Assembly (NCBI GenBank): GCA_002794775.1
Contig: NBAY01000127.1
Span: forward strand, 1-64,000
Reading direction: 5' to 3'
DNA: 64,000 nucleotides
DNA from: Porodaedalea pini
Lineage: Eukaryota > Basidiomycota > Agaricomycetes > Hymenochaetales > Hymenochaetaceae
Positions 1-9,542 of this stretch are shown here, in pieces. The notes beneath the pieces were generated by a model. It was not told where the DNA came from and searched no databases. It saw nothing but the letters and a program-made list of their open reading frames with translations. Each line of letters starts with the position of its first letter. Positions within the stretch are counted from its first letter, which is position 1. Position numbers and translations under genes: made by a program.

Positions 1-163
1 CTGTTTCGCCCGCGATGGAAGAAGGGCCACACTCACGATTTCCCAACACCCGAATCCCCAATTAAGACCACCTTTGAAAGCCGTCAGTCATCTCGCCAAC
101 TCTCGCCAAAAAGAAGAGCACACCTTAAAGAGATAGTCGTAGCTTGTTGTGCCTTCGCCAGCC

Positions 164-2030
164 ATGATTGAGAAACAGCAGAGGATGTCGTCGTCGTCGT
201 CGCGTTTGGAGTTGTGCCAGTGGAGGCGGATCTGCCTAAAGAACCACTTCGCTTCCTACCATCATCACCGACCGTGGGAAAACAGTGTTACCAGCCTCAG
301 TTCTTGTCTCTCACTCGCTATGGACAACAAAATGTTGACCAGAGCAAAAGCGTCTCTCAACAAGACAAAGTCTTATCGTTCCCTTGTCAATCCCAAGGAC
401 CCCACCAAGTGTGAGGAGTGTAAACAGGATCTCCCCTACCACAGTCGCTCGTGCGTCAGCGGGACCGCCAAGTTATGCGTCACTTGTGGTCGCGACAAGA
501 CCTACAACCACGATGACACAGTTTGCGCTACAGTACAAGCGAATCGTGCTAAATGGTCTCCCGATGTCGAAGCGGACGAACATGCCGCTAAACTACGCAA
601 ACAAGGGGACCTCCCCCCGACTCCTGATATCGAATCGCAGAACACTCTCAAGCGTTCAAACTCAGAAGAAGAACATAGGTCCATCCCACCCCCCGCCCGA
701 GTTGACGACGATGCTATGGACGACGACTTGTACATCCCGGACGAGCACACCAGTCAGGCCCCTCAGGTCGACAATGTTATGGAGGATATCGATGAAATGC
801 AGGATCCGGCCATCGCCGAGAGAGTCAACATTTCCTTTGCCGATCTTACCAAAGAAACCATTAACACAATTAACACGCTCATCTCCCAGCCTACGTGGTC
901 ATCTGACAAACCCTGGTTCGACGATCCAGTTCGTGCCGGGTCTATTCTCGCCAATGTTGGATCCAACTTGGTTTCCTGGATCAACAAGTCAAACTCTTTG
1001 GACGACGAAACCAGTCTCGTCAACTCAGCCAATGAAAGTTTGGAAGCCTTCCATTCCACTTTCCGTATTCATTCTCCTTCTTTTAAACACGTGTTCGAAA
1101 ATATTTATGTCAACAGCCAAACCATCCGCGACCAAGAAATCACGGATACCATGCATGCCATGTCCCGGTCTATCCAGCACCTCTCCGCAGTCGTTTCTTC
1201 TATCTCAGAAAAAACTAATACAATTGAAAAACAGCTCTCAGACGTTTCGGTTCCGTCAGTTCCGCGTTCGTTTCCTGCTAACTCTAACTTAAACAAACAG
1301 AACAAAATCTTACCTGATCCCATTGGTGTCCGTTTCGTAAACGATCCCAAGTTCCCCCCTCCAGGCCCTGTTTTCAAACAATGGGTCCAGACCCCAAAAA
1401 ACGGAAAAACAGAATACGCAGCTGCTATCGCTAAAACCCGCATCCCGGGTTCTGGCTACCGCATGACTTCGGAAGGCACCATCATTGCACCGGATGGTTA
1501 CGCTCACTCGGCACATAACGCCCCTCAAGGTACCCAAACCAAAGTATATTACCCGCCCGTCGAATCCGTCGGTACGGATCGAGACGGGTTCACAACCGTT
1601 ACCTATGCCAAAGCGGTTCAGAAGAAAGTCAAACCCACTCCTACCAAGGTGGTCCGTGCTACTGAGCAGAACCCTGACGGGGAAATTTCTACTGTTCCCA
1701 TCAACTGGTCTAACGGATCGGTCAACACCCGCGTTCGAAATGTTCGACGCATTTTCTTTTCTCTTCCCGGTGACCTCGCCATTCGCCCATCCACCTTGTC
1801 CGTTAAGAACAGCGTTCGTGCTGGTCTCAAGGGCAATCCCCTGTTTAAACATCTCGTTGTTCTCAACGTTGAATACACCACTAACAGCAACCTTCTGATT
1901 GCGTTTACTAACATTCGTTCTGACTTTGACACCCAACATAGTTCACTCGTTTCCCAACTTAATCGCATCATCAACATTAGTGGTGCCAAAGCCTTCACGC
2001 CCTCTCCGCAATTCAAAATGGTGATCCCGG
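164..2030 (+). pseudogene. LINE ORF1, 5' part (gag-like nucleic-acid binding protein)
   Basis: Reading frame open from the ATG at 164, the first ATG in frame, to the insertion point of element 1 at 2030. The N-terminal third has two cysteine clusters (CEEC near residue 84 and CVTC near residue 106 of the ATG-started protein), then an acidic stretch, and a region around codons 330-390 with a likely coiled coil. ORF1 proteins of LINEs bind the element RNA and accompany it to the target DNA. The frame continues after the inserted gypsy element at 9013, where the zinc knuckles are found. The host frame of this half carries no stop. The apparent extension past 2030 to 2131 is LTR sequence and not part of the protein. 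Confidence 0.8.
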
Positions 2031-2474
2031 TGTCAGCGACGGACTACGGGTACACAAATGGTAGCCGGGTCACGCGGAACTCAGTCAGAGGAGGAGGGAG
2101 ACAAGAGAGAGCGGTGGGGCAGGGGAACTGACACAGCGCGGAGATAAGGAGCAGCTTCTGGACGTAGCCAGGTAGAATTGACCAGGTCGAAACTAGGGGA
2201 TAAGTACAGGAGGACTACCTACTTATATACCCTTCAGCGGCTGCACACGGACCAGGGAATTAACTACTTCATAAGGATAGATGATAGAACGTCGTGGAAC
2301 TTCATAGAATAATGAAATCATAGGATCGGTCAGCAAGTAAGGATAGTGCGAGAAGGAGCGTAATGAATAATGAGTAAGCAGGAATAAGCGTGATTAGTGA
2401 TGGATGGATAAGATATGATAAGATAAGATAAGAGAAAATGATAAGATAAGATAATTTAAAAAGTGTCCATGACA
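2031..2474 (-). repeat. Element 1, 3' LTR
   Basis: 444 bp, bounded by TGTCA and TGACA, next to the TSD copy CCCGG at 2026-2030. It differs from the other LTR by a C/T near 2237 and a T/C near 2464. It contains seven GATAA motifs at 2407-2454 and the TATATA/AGGTCGAAACT promoter-priming segment described for the 5' LTR. Confidence 0.95.
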
Positions 2475-2488
2475 TGACCCTCCCCTTC
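2475..2488 (-). promoter_or_regulatory. Element 1 polypurine tract
   Basis: On the minus strand GAAGGGGAGGG precedes the 3' LTR, directly after the pol stop codon. This is the expected plus-strand primer of an LTR retrotransposon. Confidence 0.8.
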
Positions 2489-5400
2489 AAGGCGAGCGTC
2501 CCGATCGCCCTTGTTCCCTACCCTGGAACTTACCGGCCCACCACTGTGCCACTCCTTTCTGTCTCTCAGGCTCTGTCATTTCAAACACGGGTCGGAACTT
2601 CAGCTGCGACATCTCTAGGGTGTTGAGGGCGCGAGGGGCACTGGGAGTTGATTTATGAAATTCGTCAATGGCCTCTTGAGAGTTCGTCAAATTCTCAATT
2701 GGCTCCCAGGTGCGTTCTTCGTTTGGATACCCTTTCCAATGTACGAGGTATTTGAGCTTCCCTCGCACAAGTTTGGAGTCGACAACCTTTTCGACCTCAT
2801 ATTCCGGCACATCGTCAATGATTTCGGGTGGGGGTGGAAGATCCTGCTTTTGCGACGTATACTGCGGCTCGTGGTATGGGGAGAGGAGCACTTCATTGAA
2901 AACCGGATAGACTTTTTTCCATGTACGTGGAAGTTTAAGTCTATATGCTGACGTGCCGATTTTCTTTTCGACAATGAAAGGCCCATAACGTTTATCTCCC
3001 AGCTTCTTCATAGGACGATCTGTCTTTAAGTGAGTTCCTTCGAGCATGACCTTTTCCCCAGGTTTATACTCGATGGATTCTCCCTTCGTCCTGTCATAGA
3101 AGCGCTTCATGGTTTCGGCCGCATGCTTTAATGCCGATTTGGTTTCCTCCCTGATCTTGGCCATCCGGTCGGCAAACTGCTTAGCGGACTCATTGGTCGA
3201 TTCGCATCTAGGATTTGTGCCCTTATATGGGTGTCTCCCATGGTTGATGAAAAAGGGTGACGCTCCTGTCGACGTTTGTTCTTTGTCGTTATACGCGAAT
3301 TCCGCTAGCGCAAGCCATTCCGCCCAGTCCGACTGATGGTGGTTAACAAAGAGACGAAGGTACTGTTCAATCTCTTGGTTTATCCGTTCTGTCTGACCAT
3401 CTGTCTGTGGGTGATATGCCGTTGACGGGTTTCCCTCGATGCCCAGTAACCGGTATAGTTCGTTCATGAATTTGGACTCGAACTGTGATCCTCTGTCATG
3501 AATAAACTTGCGCGGTATGCCGTGTAGCCTGAAGACATGATCCCGGTAGAGCCTCGCCATTCCTTCCGACGTTATGCTCACTGAGGTAGGGATCGCATGC
3601 ACCTGTTTACTGAACCTGTCAACGAAGACACAGATTGCGTTATGTCCATTGGACTCGGGTAGTTCGCCGATCAGGTCTGCTGTGACGATTTCCCAAGGAC
3701 CTTTCGGGATCTCGTTTGGGTTCAGAGGATTGTGCGGTTTCGCTCTGTGTGCCTTTGTACGTTGGCACGCATCACATCCCTCGACATACATTCGAACATC
3801 TCGTTGGATTCCCGGCCACCAGTAGTTGCGTGTGATCAACTCATGGGTCTTGTAGCGTCCTGGGTGTCCTGCGAGCGTGCTGTCATGATGGTTTCGAATG
3901 ATGTCTTCTCGGAGTTTATGGTCTTTCGGCACGTAGATCCTGCCCTTCCACATCAACAACCCTTCTTCTTCCTCCCACTCTCGTTCCTTCCGCTCTAACG
4001 CCTTCACAACTGCTCTGTCCCTGTTGTTTCGTACCCTTTTAATTCGTTTAACGAAGTCTGCATCCAGCGCTTCTAGCAGTGTTTCATTTACAAATAAGTC
4101 CGGCTTGAGCAAAACAATGTCGATATTGTCGTTCTCCCCCCTCTCATGATCCGCTCGTCTCGAGAGGAGGTCAGCCTTAGTCATCAGGGCACCTGGTTTA
4201 TGGAACAGTTTGAAGTCGTAGTCCGCTAACTCCTGTAGCCATCTCACTTGTCGGTGGTTAATCTTCTGGGGTTTTCGGAAATACTGGAGGTTGAGGTGAT
4301 CCGACCAGATTTCGAAGGTTTGCGTTGCCCCTAGAAGATATTGTCGCCAGTCATCCAGTGCGCACATGATCGCGAACATCTCTTTGTCATAGATTTCGTA
4401 ATTGCGCTCTGCTTGGCTAAGCGCTTGCGATCGGTATGCGATTGGATGCCACTTTCCGTCAACGAATTGGGACAGAATGGCGCCGTTAGCGAAATGCGAC
4501 GAATCAGCCTCCACCCGAAATTGACCGTCATCAGTAGGCACTGTGAGTACAGGTTCTTCACAGAGCTTCTGTTTCAGACGTTCAAAGGCCTCCTGTTGCT
4601 CCACCTCCCACTTTCACTCTACATCTCCGGTCAACACTGTCAAGGGCTTCGCATAGTGACTGAATGCTAGGATGAAGCGGCGGTAATAGTTGCAGAACCC
4701 AAGGAAAGACTGTAGTTCTTTCTTGTTCTTAGGCACTGGCCAATCTTTTACACCCGCCACTTTGGCTGGATCCATGCGAATCTGTCCGTTGCCGAGGATA
4801 TGCCCAAGATAGTTCACGGTCTCTTGAGCGAAGCTGCACTTTTCTGGCTTTAAGAACAACTTGTTTGCTCGCAACACTTCCAGGACTTGTCGGACGAGTT
4901 TGTCATGATGTTCGCGAGTTCGTGCGAAGATCAGGATGTCGTCCATGTAGACTATGACGTGTCCATCATTGACGAGTTCTCGGAAGATCTCGTTCATGAA
5001 TCCTTGGAAGGTTGCTGGTGAGTTTGTGAGACCAAAAAACATGACCGTTGGTTTGAATAGACCGCAGTTTGTCCTGAAGGCGGCTTTATGCTCGTCGCCC
5101 TCTCGAATCCGAATGTTATTGTAACCCCAACGTATGTCAAGCTTCGTGAAGAATTTCGCCTGTTTCGTTTTGTCAATGAGCTCTTGGATTAGAGGTAACG
5201 GGTATTTGTTCTTAACCGTCATCTCGTTGAGCCGGCAATAGTCCTGTACGGGGCGAAGCTTGCCATCCTTCTTTTTTATGAAGAAGAAGGGGGATGCCAT
5301 CTCAGATTGAGAGTTACGAATACGGCCAGTTCTCAAGTTTTCGGTGAGGAATTCGTCCAGTGCCACCTGTTCGGATGGGCTGAGCGGGTAGATTTTACAG

Positions 5401-6626
5401 TCAGAGAGCTTTGATCCCGGCTTGAGTTCAATAGCATGATCCCAAGGGCGTCTCTCTGGTAACTGATCGAATTCCTGTTCACTGAAGACGTCCGCGAACT
5501 CTTTGACATAGTTTGGGACTTCCTCGAGCACCTGTTGTCTGACCTTCAGCGCTTTTCTCGGATCGGACTTAATGTACCTGTCCCAATCGAAGAGGAAGAG
5601 CTGATCGCCGTCTTCAAGTTCCACCAAATCAAGGTTTTCGTTGGGGTCTGCATCAATGTCCTCTAGACTATGGATATAGCCGCATACATCGGGGCATCGA
5701 TCAAATTCGATCGTTGATTTTTGCCAGTCGATGTTGGGATTGTGCAGCTTTAACCATTCATGTCCGATGAACACATCTGTTTTCCCTAGATCTGTGACCG
5801 CGAAGTGGATGCGCTCCGAATGATCTTTAATCGTCATGCGCATTTCCACAAACTCTGTGATCGAGCCGTCCTTGTTGAGCATGCCGTCAGCATTATAGAC
5901 TCGGATTGGGATGGGTGTCTTTTTTGTCCGGATCTGATGCTTTTCGACGAAGGATCGGTTGATACATGAGCCAGTGCAGCCACTGTCCAGTAGGGCGTCT
6001 ACCTTGAACTGGTTACCGGTGTCGGTCGTTTGAAGGAGAATCGGTACCATGAGCTGTTGCCCCCGAGACCCTCTTACGAACCGTTTCGGACCCCTCAGGT
6101 CCCTAACAGCTGCCACGGCATCTGGTTCTTCTAGCGCAATGATTTGACGCACCGTCTCTTCATTCGCTTCAGCATGCCTCTGCTGTTTCATCCACACTCG
6201 GAGAGTCGTTAAAGCACTTTCAAGTTTATCCTCTTTGAGACGCCGTACTACCCATGGGGCCGTAAAGGGGACAGGGCGATCTCTCCAGGACTTCCTCTCA
6301 GCTTGTTTCGACGAGTTTTCATTTTTCACGGATTTCGGTTCAGTTCCGGCCAAGGAAGAAATAGAATTAAAAGATTCGGAACAGTGTGTTACATGATTTT
6401 TTGACACAGGAGTAGGACGAGGTGATGCGGCAGACGTGTTGTTACATATAGGCATATCTATACTACTAGCTACTGGTACAGGGACAGAAGGAATATTTTT
6501 GCGAGTGACATTGCTTTTTACATTTTTTTGTATTTTATCTAAATTATCTACAGAGTCCATAGAATTATCAAAAATGGCCGTTTGAAAAACCGAAACTGAA
6601 CCTATCCCAGTCAGTGCCGTGTTCAC
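2487..6626 (-). pseudogene. Element 1 Pol: protease, RT, RNase H, integrase, chromodomain; one internal TGA
   Basis: Pol lies in the -1 frame relative to gag and has no ATG at the junction. Order: protease (LLDSGCTGS), reverse transcriptase (motif A KLDIRWGY, catalytic VYMDDILIF), RNase H (EADSSHFANG), integrase with HHCC finger (HNHHDSTLAGHPG to CDACQRTKA) and DDE residues (TADLIGE, HDRGSQFES, QTERINQE), then a C-terminal chromodomain (VEKVVDSKLVRGKLKYLVHW). Chromodomains steer chromoviruses to heterochromatin. A TGA at 4614-4616 separates RT from RNase H where the related element 2 has Trp, so it is a TGG to TGA nonsense change. Everything else appears intact, so this copy is one base from coding-competent. 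Confidence 0.92.
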
Positions 6627-6647
6627 TGCTGGGGTTCCGCAAAATCC
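6598..6647 (-). promoter_or_regulatory. Element 1 gag-pol -1 frameshift signal
   Basis: On the minus strand a GGATTTT heptamer (6647-6641) is aligned to the gag codons as G GAT TTT. A 3-nt spacer follows, then a hairpin in which GAACC pairs with GGTTC, CCAG with CTGG and CAGTG with CACTG (about 14 bp with small bulges, spanning 6637-6598). The gag TGA lies inside the hairpin and pol is in the -1 frame. GGAUUUU is the natural slippery site of a plant dianthovirus. Use here is inferred. Confidence 0.65.
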
Positions 6648-7708
6648 AACTCCCGCTCAAAGAGCGCCTCCTCTTCTTCCTCCGCAAAGTCTGACTCCTT
6701 GAGCGTCGCGGTCTCGTCTGCCCAGACTTTTCTCTCTCGGGGTTCCATCCCCATCAACACAGCCCTTATCGTTTTCCTCCGATTTGGGCAATTCCTCTGC
6801 AGATGCCCTGATTCTTTACAGTAGTAGCAGAGTCCTGCTTTCCTCAGCTCTTCGAGTGAGACGTCCATCGGCTTCCCCATGCCTCCGTATGTGACTCCAG
6901 TGGCGTCGCGCCTTTCGGGGATTCTCGGTGTGAATGTCTGGGTAGGTTTTGGTGGGAGCACCTGAGGTCTGGATGGGGCAGCGCGCATTTGTTCGATGGC
7001 CTTCATCTGACGTCTAGCGTTGTCGAATCGAATGGCTTTTTCTTGCCAGCCTTTGTACGTGGTTGGGACCGTGTCACTCATTTCGATTCGGTATACGATC
7101 TCTCTATCCAAGGCTTTCGTCAGTTTGTGGATGAGGGTGTCGTCATTCTTTGTGTCATCGTTGTATCCTGCCGCACGGCGATAGATGTCGAACTGCTGGA
7201 AGAATTGGTCGGCTGTGATGTCTCGGGTGTGCTTCCAGCTATCCAATTTTTGCATGGCGTTCATGCGTTCATTCGGATCTCCGAACGCTTTTTCCAGCTG
7301 TTCGTTAAACTTCTGGCGACTGACGAGCGAAAAGATCAGATAGCCGTCCATCTTGATGCTTTCCAGGAAGTTCTGTGCCCAGAGTGCGGCTGAGCCTTCC
7401 GTCATGAACGACAACACGAAAAGGAAGTAGTCCTTGTCGTTCATGAAGTCCTCTGCGTTAGCTTCAACGTAAAGGGTGATGGCACGTTCGAACTTCTTGT
7501 AGTCTCGCCCGTTGAACGTCTCGGGTTTGGCGATATGTCTTCCTCCACTGCGGTTTGTTGGTGGAGGGACAGGTGCGGCTGCAGCTGCTGGCGTGGGGGT
7601 TGCGAGTAATCCCAGGCCGTGTAGCGCGTTGATGATCTCCTGCATCATGTCGTTTGAGATCGTCGGAGTTGTGGCTGCTGGCGCAGCTGGGGCTTGGGGT
7701 TCTGCCAT
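6623..7708 (-). CDS. Element 1 Gag polyprotein
   Basis: 361 residues from the ATG at 7708. An N-terminal Pro/Ala-rich stretch is followed by the conserved retrotransposon gag domain (residues about 65-215, including the DWF-like positions around FLFVLSFMTEGSAALWAQNF) and a CCHC zinc knuckle, CYYCKESGHLQRNC, near residue 295. Gag forms the virus-like particle and binds the element RNA through the knuckle. The stop codon overlaps the pol frame, and a slippery heptamer GGATTTT lies six codons earlier. The same frame stays open well upstream of the ATG, so a longer N-terminus cannot be excluded, but no upstream ATG is in frame. Confidence 0.9.
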   Translation of the reverse strand: MAEPQAPAAPAATTPTISNDMMQEIINALHGLGLLATPTPAAAAAPVPPPTNRSGGRHIAKPETFNGRDYKKFERAITLYVEANAEDFMNDKDYFLFVLSFMTEGSAALWAQNFLESIKMDGYLIFSLVSRQKFNEQLEKAFGDPNERMNAMQKLDSWKHTRDITADQFFQQFDIYRRAAGYNDDTKNDDTLIHKLTKALDREIVYRIEMSDTVPTTYKGWQEKAIRFDNARRQMKAIEQMRAAPSRPQVLPPKPTQTFTPRIPERRDATGVTYGGMGKPMDVSLEELRKAGLCYYCKESGHLQRNCPNRRKTIRAVLMGMEPRERKVWADETATLKESDFAEEEEEALFERELDFAEPQQ

Positions 7709-8550
7709 GATAGGCGGTGGTGTTGGTGATGGGTGGGGTGGTTGGTGGGCTCCTAGCTCGTCGTCTAGGCGTACTAGGTCGTCGTCGGTCAGTGGTGGTA
7801 GTTGTGCGAGGACAGCGTCGGCAGTGTCTTCTGGTGGTGTATTCCAACGCTGTGCCGCTGATCCAGACGGTCGACTGTACGGGTGTGGAGCCAGCTCAAA
7901 TCAGAGACAACACTGCCAGCCGACAGGTGGTGCGGACGCCTGCGGGTCTGATTGAGCGCTGTAACAAAATTCCGGATGTGGTGGTCGACTTTCACTTGCT
8001 GATCAAACCCGGATCTTCCTCTGTGAAGACTCCAACGGGCGCCAAGGGACCTTTCCGAAGATCACCCCCAAGGCCTGGTAGCTACTCTCGAGTGGGTCGG
8101 ACTCAACGTTACCCCCTCTCAAACGAGCACTAGTTGATCGAATAGAAAGAGGACGGCGGGTTGTGAAACGAGTGAGTTTAATAATGAAGGTAAGGAATTA
8201 ACGACGTATCGGCCTGATCGATGCACGTGAGATCGATCTAAGAATAGGTGTGGGTCGAAGCGATCGTAGTCGGGGTCGCAGTCCAAGTCGTCGGACGCGT
8301 CGGATGAGAATGTTGGTCTAGAGTTCGGGGTTACGGACAGGTAGTGGTCGGTTTTGAGTTTGTTGGATGAGATGAGGGTTGAGAGTGATGATGATAGATA
8401 GTAGGAAGAGTTCGATGGTGAGAGTGATTTGTGGGGTACAGGTGAAGGTATAGATGGTAGCGCGGTAAAGAGATTGCTGTCGGTAGGAGATGCGAACGTT
8501 CAGAGCCAGCTTGGCATTGGTGACTGAGAATGCGCGAGGCGGTAGGGGTA
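7709..8550 (-). other. Element 1 leader (5' untranslated or N-terminally coding region)
   Basis: 842 nt between PBS and the gag ATG. The gag frame is open for about 60 codons upstream of the ATG with a coding-like, acidic and Pro-rich composition. A second short ORF (7995-7789) overlaps it in another frame. No ATG joins the open stretch to gag. Whether the leader is translated cannot be decided from one copy. Confidence 0.4.
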
Positions 8551-8561
8551 AGTTTCGACCT
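8551..8561 (-). promoter_or_regulatory. Element 1 primer-binding site, self-priming type
   Basis: Two bases inside the 5' LTR, the minus strand reads AGGTCGAAACT. Its exact complement (AGTTTCGACCT) lies in the LTR at 8727-8717, about 36 nt after the TATA box. No TGG expected for a tRNA 3'-CCA primer is present at this spot. This is the layout of S. pombe Tf1, where the first 11 nt of the mRNA fold back onto the PBS to prime minus-strand DNA. Confidence 0.7.
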
Positions 8562-8563
8562 TG

Positions 8564-9007
8564 TGTCAGCGACGGACTACGGGTACACAAATGGTAGCCG
8601 GGTCACGCGGAACTCAGTCAGAGGAGGAGGGAGACAAGAGAGAGCGGTGGGGCAGGGGAACTGACACAGCGCGGAGATAAGGAGCAGCTTCTGGACGTAG
8701 CCAGGTAGAATTGACCAGGTCGAAACTAGGGGATAAGTACAGGAGGACTACCTACTTATATACCCTTCAGTGGCTGCACACGGACCAGGGAATTAACTAC
8801 TTCATAAGGATAGATGATAGAACGTCGTGGAACTTCATAGAATAATGAAATCATAGGATCGGTCAGCAAGTAAGGATAGTGCGAGAAGGAGCGTAATGAA
8901 TAATGAGTAAGCAGGAATAAGCGTGATTAGTGATGGATGGATAAGATATGATAAGATAAGATAAGAGAAAATGATAAGATAAGATAATTTAAAAAGCGTC
9001 CATGACA
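8564..9007 (-). repeat. Element 1, 5' LTR with promoter
   Basis: 444 bp, bounded as its partner, with TSD CCCGG at 9008-9012. Read on the minus strand the order is: GATA-motif cluster (8987-8940), TATATAAG box (8762-8755), then AGTTTCGACCT (8727-8717) about 36 nt after the start of the TATA box. That last motif is the likely RNA 5' end because it is complementary to the primer-binding site. Confidence 0.93.
8940..8987 (-). promoter_or_regulatory. Cluster of seven GATA-factor motifs in the element 1 LTR
   Basis: Seven GATAA words (six GATAAG and one GATAAT) in 48 bp, all in one orientation, in the U3 part of the LTR about 210-270 nt upstream of the inferred start site. An identical array is in the other LTR at 2407-2454. 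Fungal GATA factors (AreA/Nit2, SRE and WC types) recognise HGATAR. Binding here is an inference from motif density. Confidence 0.55.
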
Positions 9008-9012
9008 CCCGG

Positions 9013-9536
9013 GTGTCCCGGTCTTCGACAAAGACACCAAACTAATTTATTCAGAAAAGGACCTCATTGACGAGATATCCGCCCTCCCTCAATTCGAAGG
9101 CCATGAATTCATGTTCCCCCCTCGGTTCATGTCCTCCATCGAGCGCCTCAATCAACGCGACTTTTGCAATGTATCAGTCGTTCTCAAAGACGATTCGTGA
9201 CTTTGCTTCGACTACTTCTTCCTCCACAATAACCGATCCGTCCCGATATTTGGAGTTATACGTCGCCTCGAAGAAATGAGAGCTCGCCCAACCATCAACC
9301 AGTGCGACAATTGCCATCGCCTGGGACATCCAGCCTCAAAGTGCCGATCTGTTGCGCGGTGCGCAATCTGTTCTGAACCGCATCGCACAGCCGTGCATGT
9401 CGCCAAGTGCGCTCCATGCACTGCATCCAACAACTTGCAATGCGAGCACTTCGCCCTGTGCATCAACTGCCAGGGCAACCATAGCGCCAGATCATCGGAG
9501 TGTCCAGCTCACCGCAATTATCGCTCCCCCTTCTAA
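9013..9536 (+). pseudogene. LINE ORF1, 3' part with CCHC zinc knuckles
   Basis: Continuation of the ORF1 frame after the gypsy insertion; the codon split at 2030 is completed by 9013-9014. An in-frame TGA lies at 9198-9200, consistent with a CGA arginine codon mutated at its CpG. Downstream come closely spaced zinc knuckles, starting with a clear CX2CX4HX4C motif (CDNCHRLGHPASKC) and followed by two less regular cysteine-histidine clusters. Such knuckles are the C-terminal nucleic-acid binding part of many LINE ORF1 proteins. The frame ends at TAA 9534-9536, seven bases before the ORF2 ATG at 9543. That short gap is compatible with termination-reinitiation translation of ORF2. Confidence 0.82.
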
Positions 9537-9542
9537 ACGCCT

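Larger units (their letters stand above)
2031..9007 (-). mobile_element. Element 1: young chromodomain Ty3/gypsy LTR retrotransposon inserted in LINE ORF1
   Basis: Full-length element of 6,977 bp on the minus strand: 5' LTR 8564-9007, leader with primer-binding site, gag 6623-7708, pol in the -1 frame 2487-6626, polypurine tract, 3' LTR 2031-2474. The LTRs begin TGTCA and end TGACA. The 5-bp duplication CCCGG lies at 2026-2030 and 9008-9012. By eye the two 444-bp LTRs differ at only two positions, so the insertion is recent. Pol order PR-RT-RNase H-INT-chromodomain places it in the chromovirus branch. The only coding lesion seen is a TGA at 4614-4616 between RT and RNase H. Confidence 0.95.

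Noticed and set aside
1310..2016. Long minus-strand ORFs inside LINE ORF1
   Set aside because: Mirror frames of a real coding sequence; no family features.
2031..2131. Extension of LINE ORF1 into the LTR as a fusion protein
   Set aside because: The extra 33 codons are LTR sequence created by the insertion; the true continuation is at 9013.
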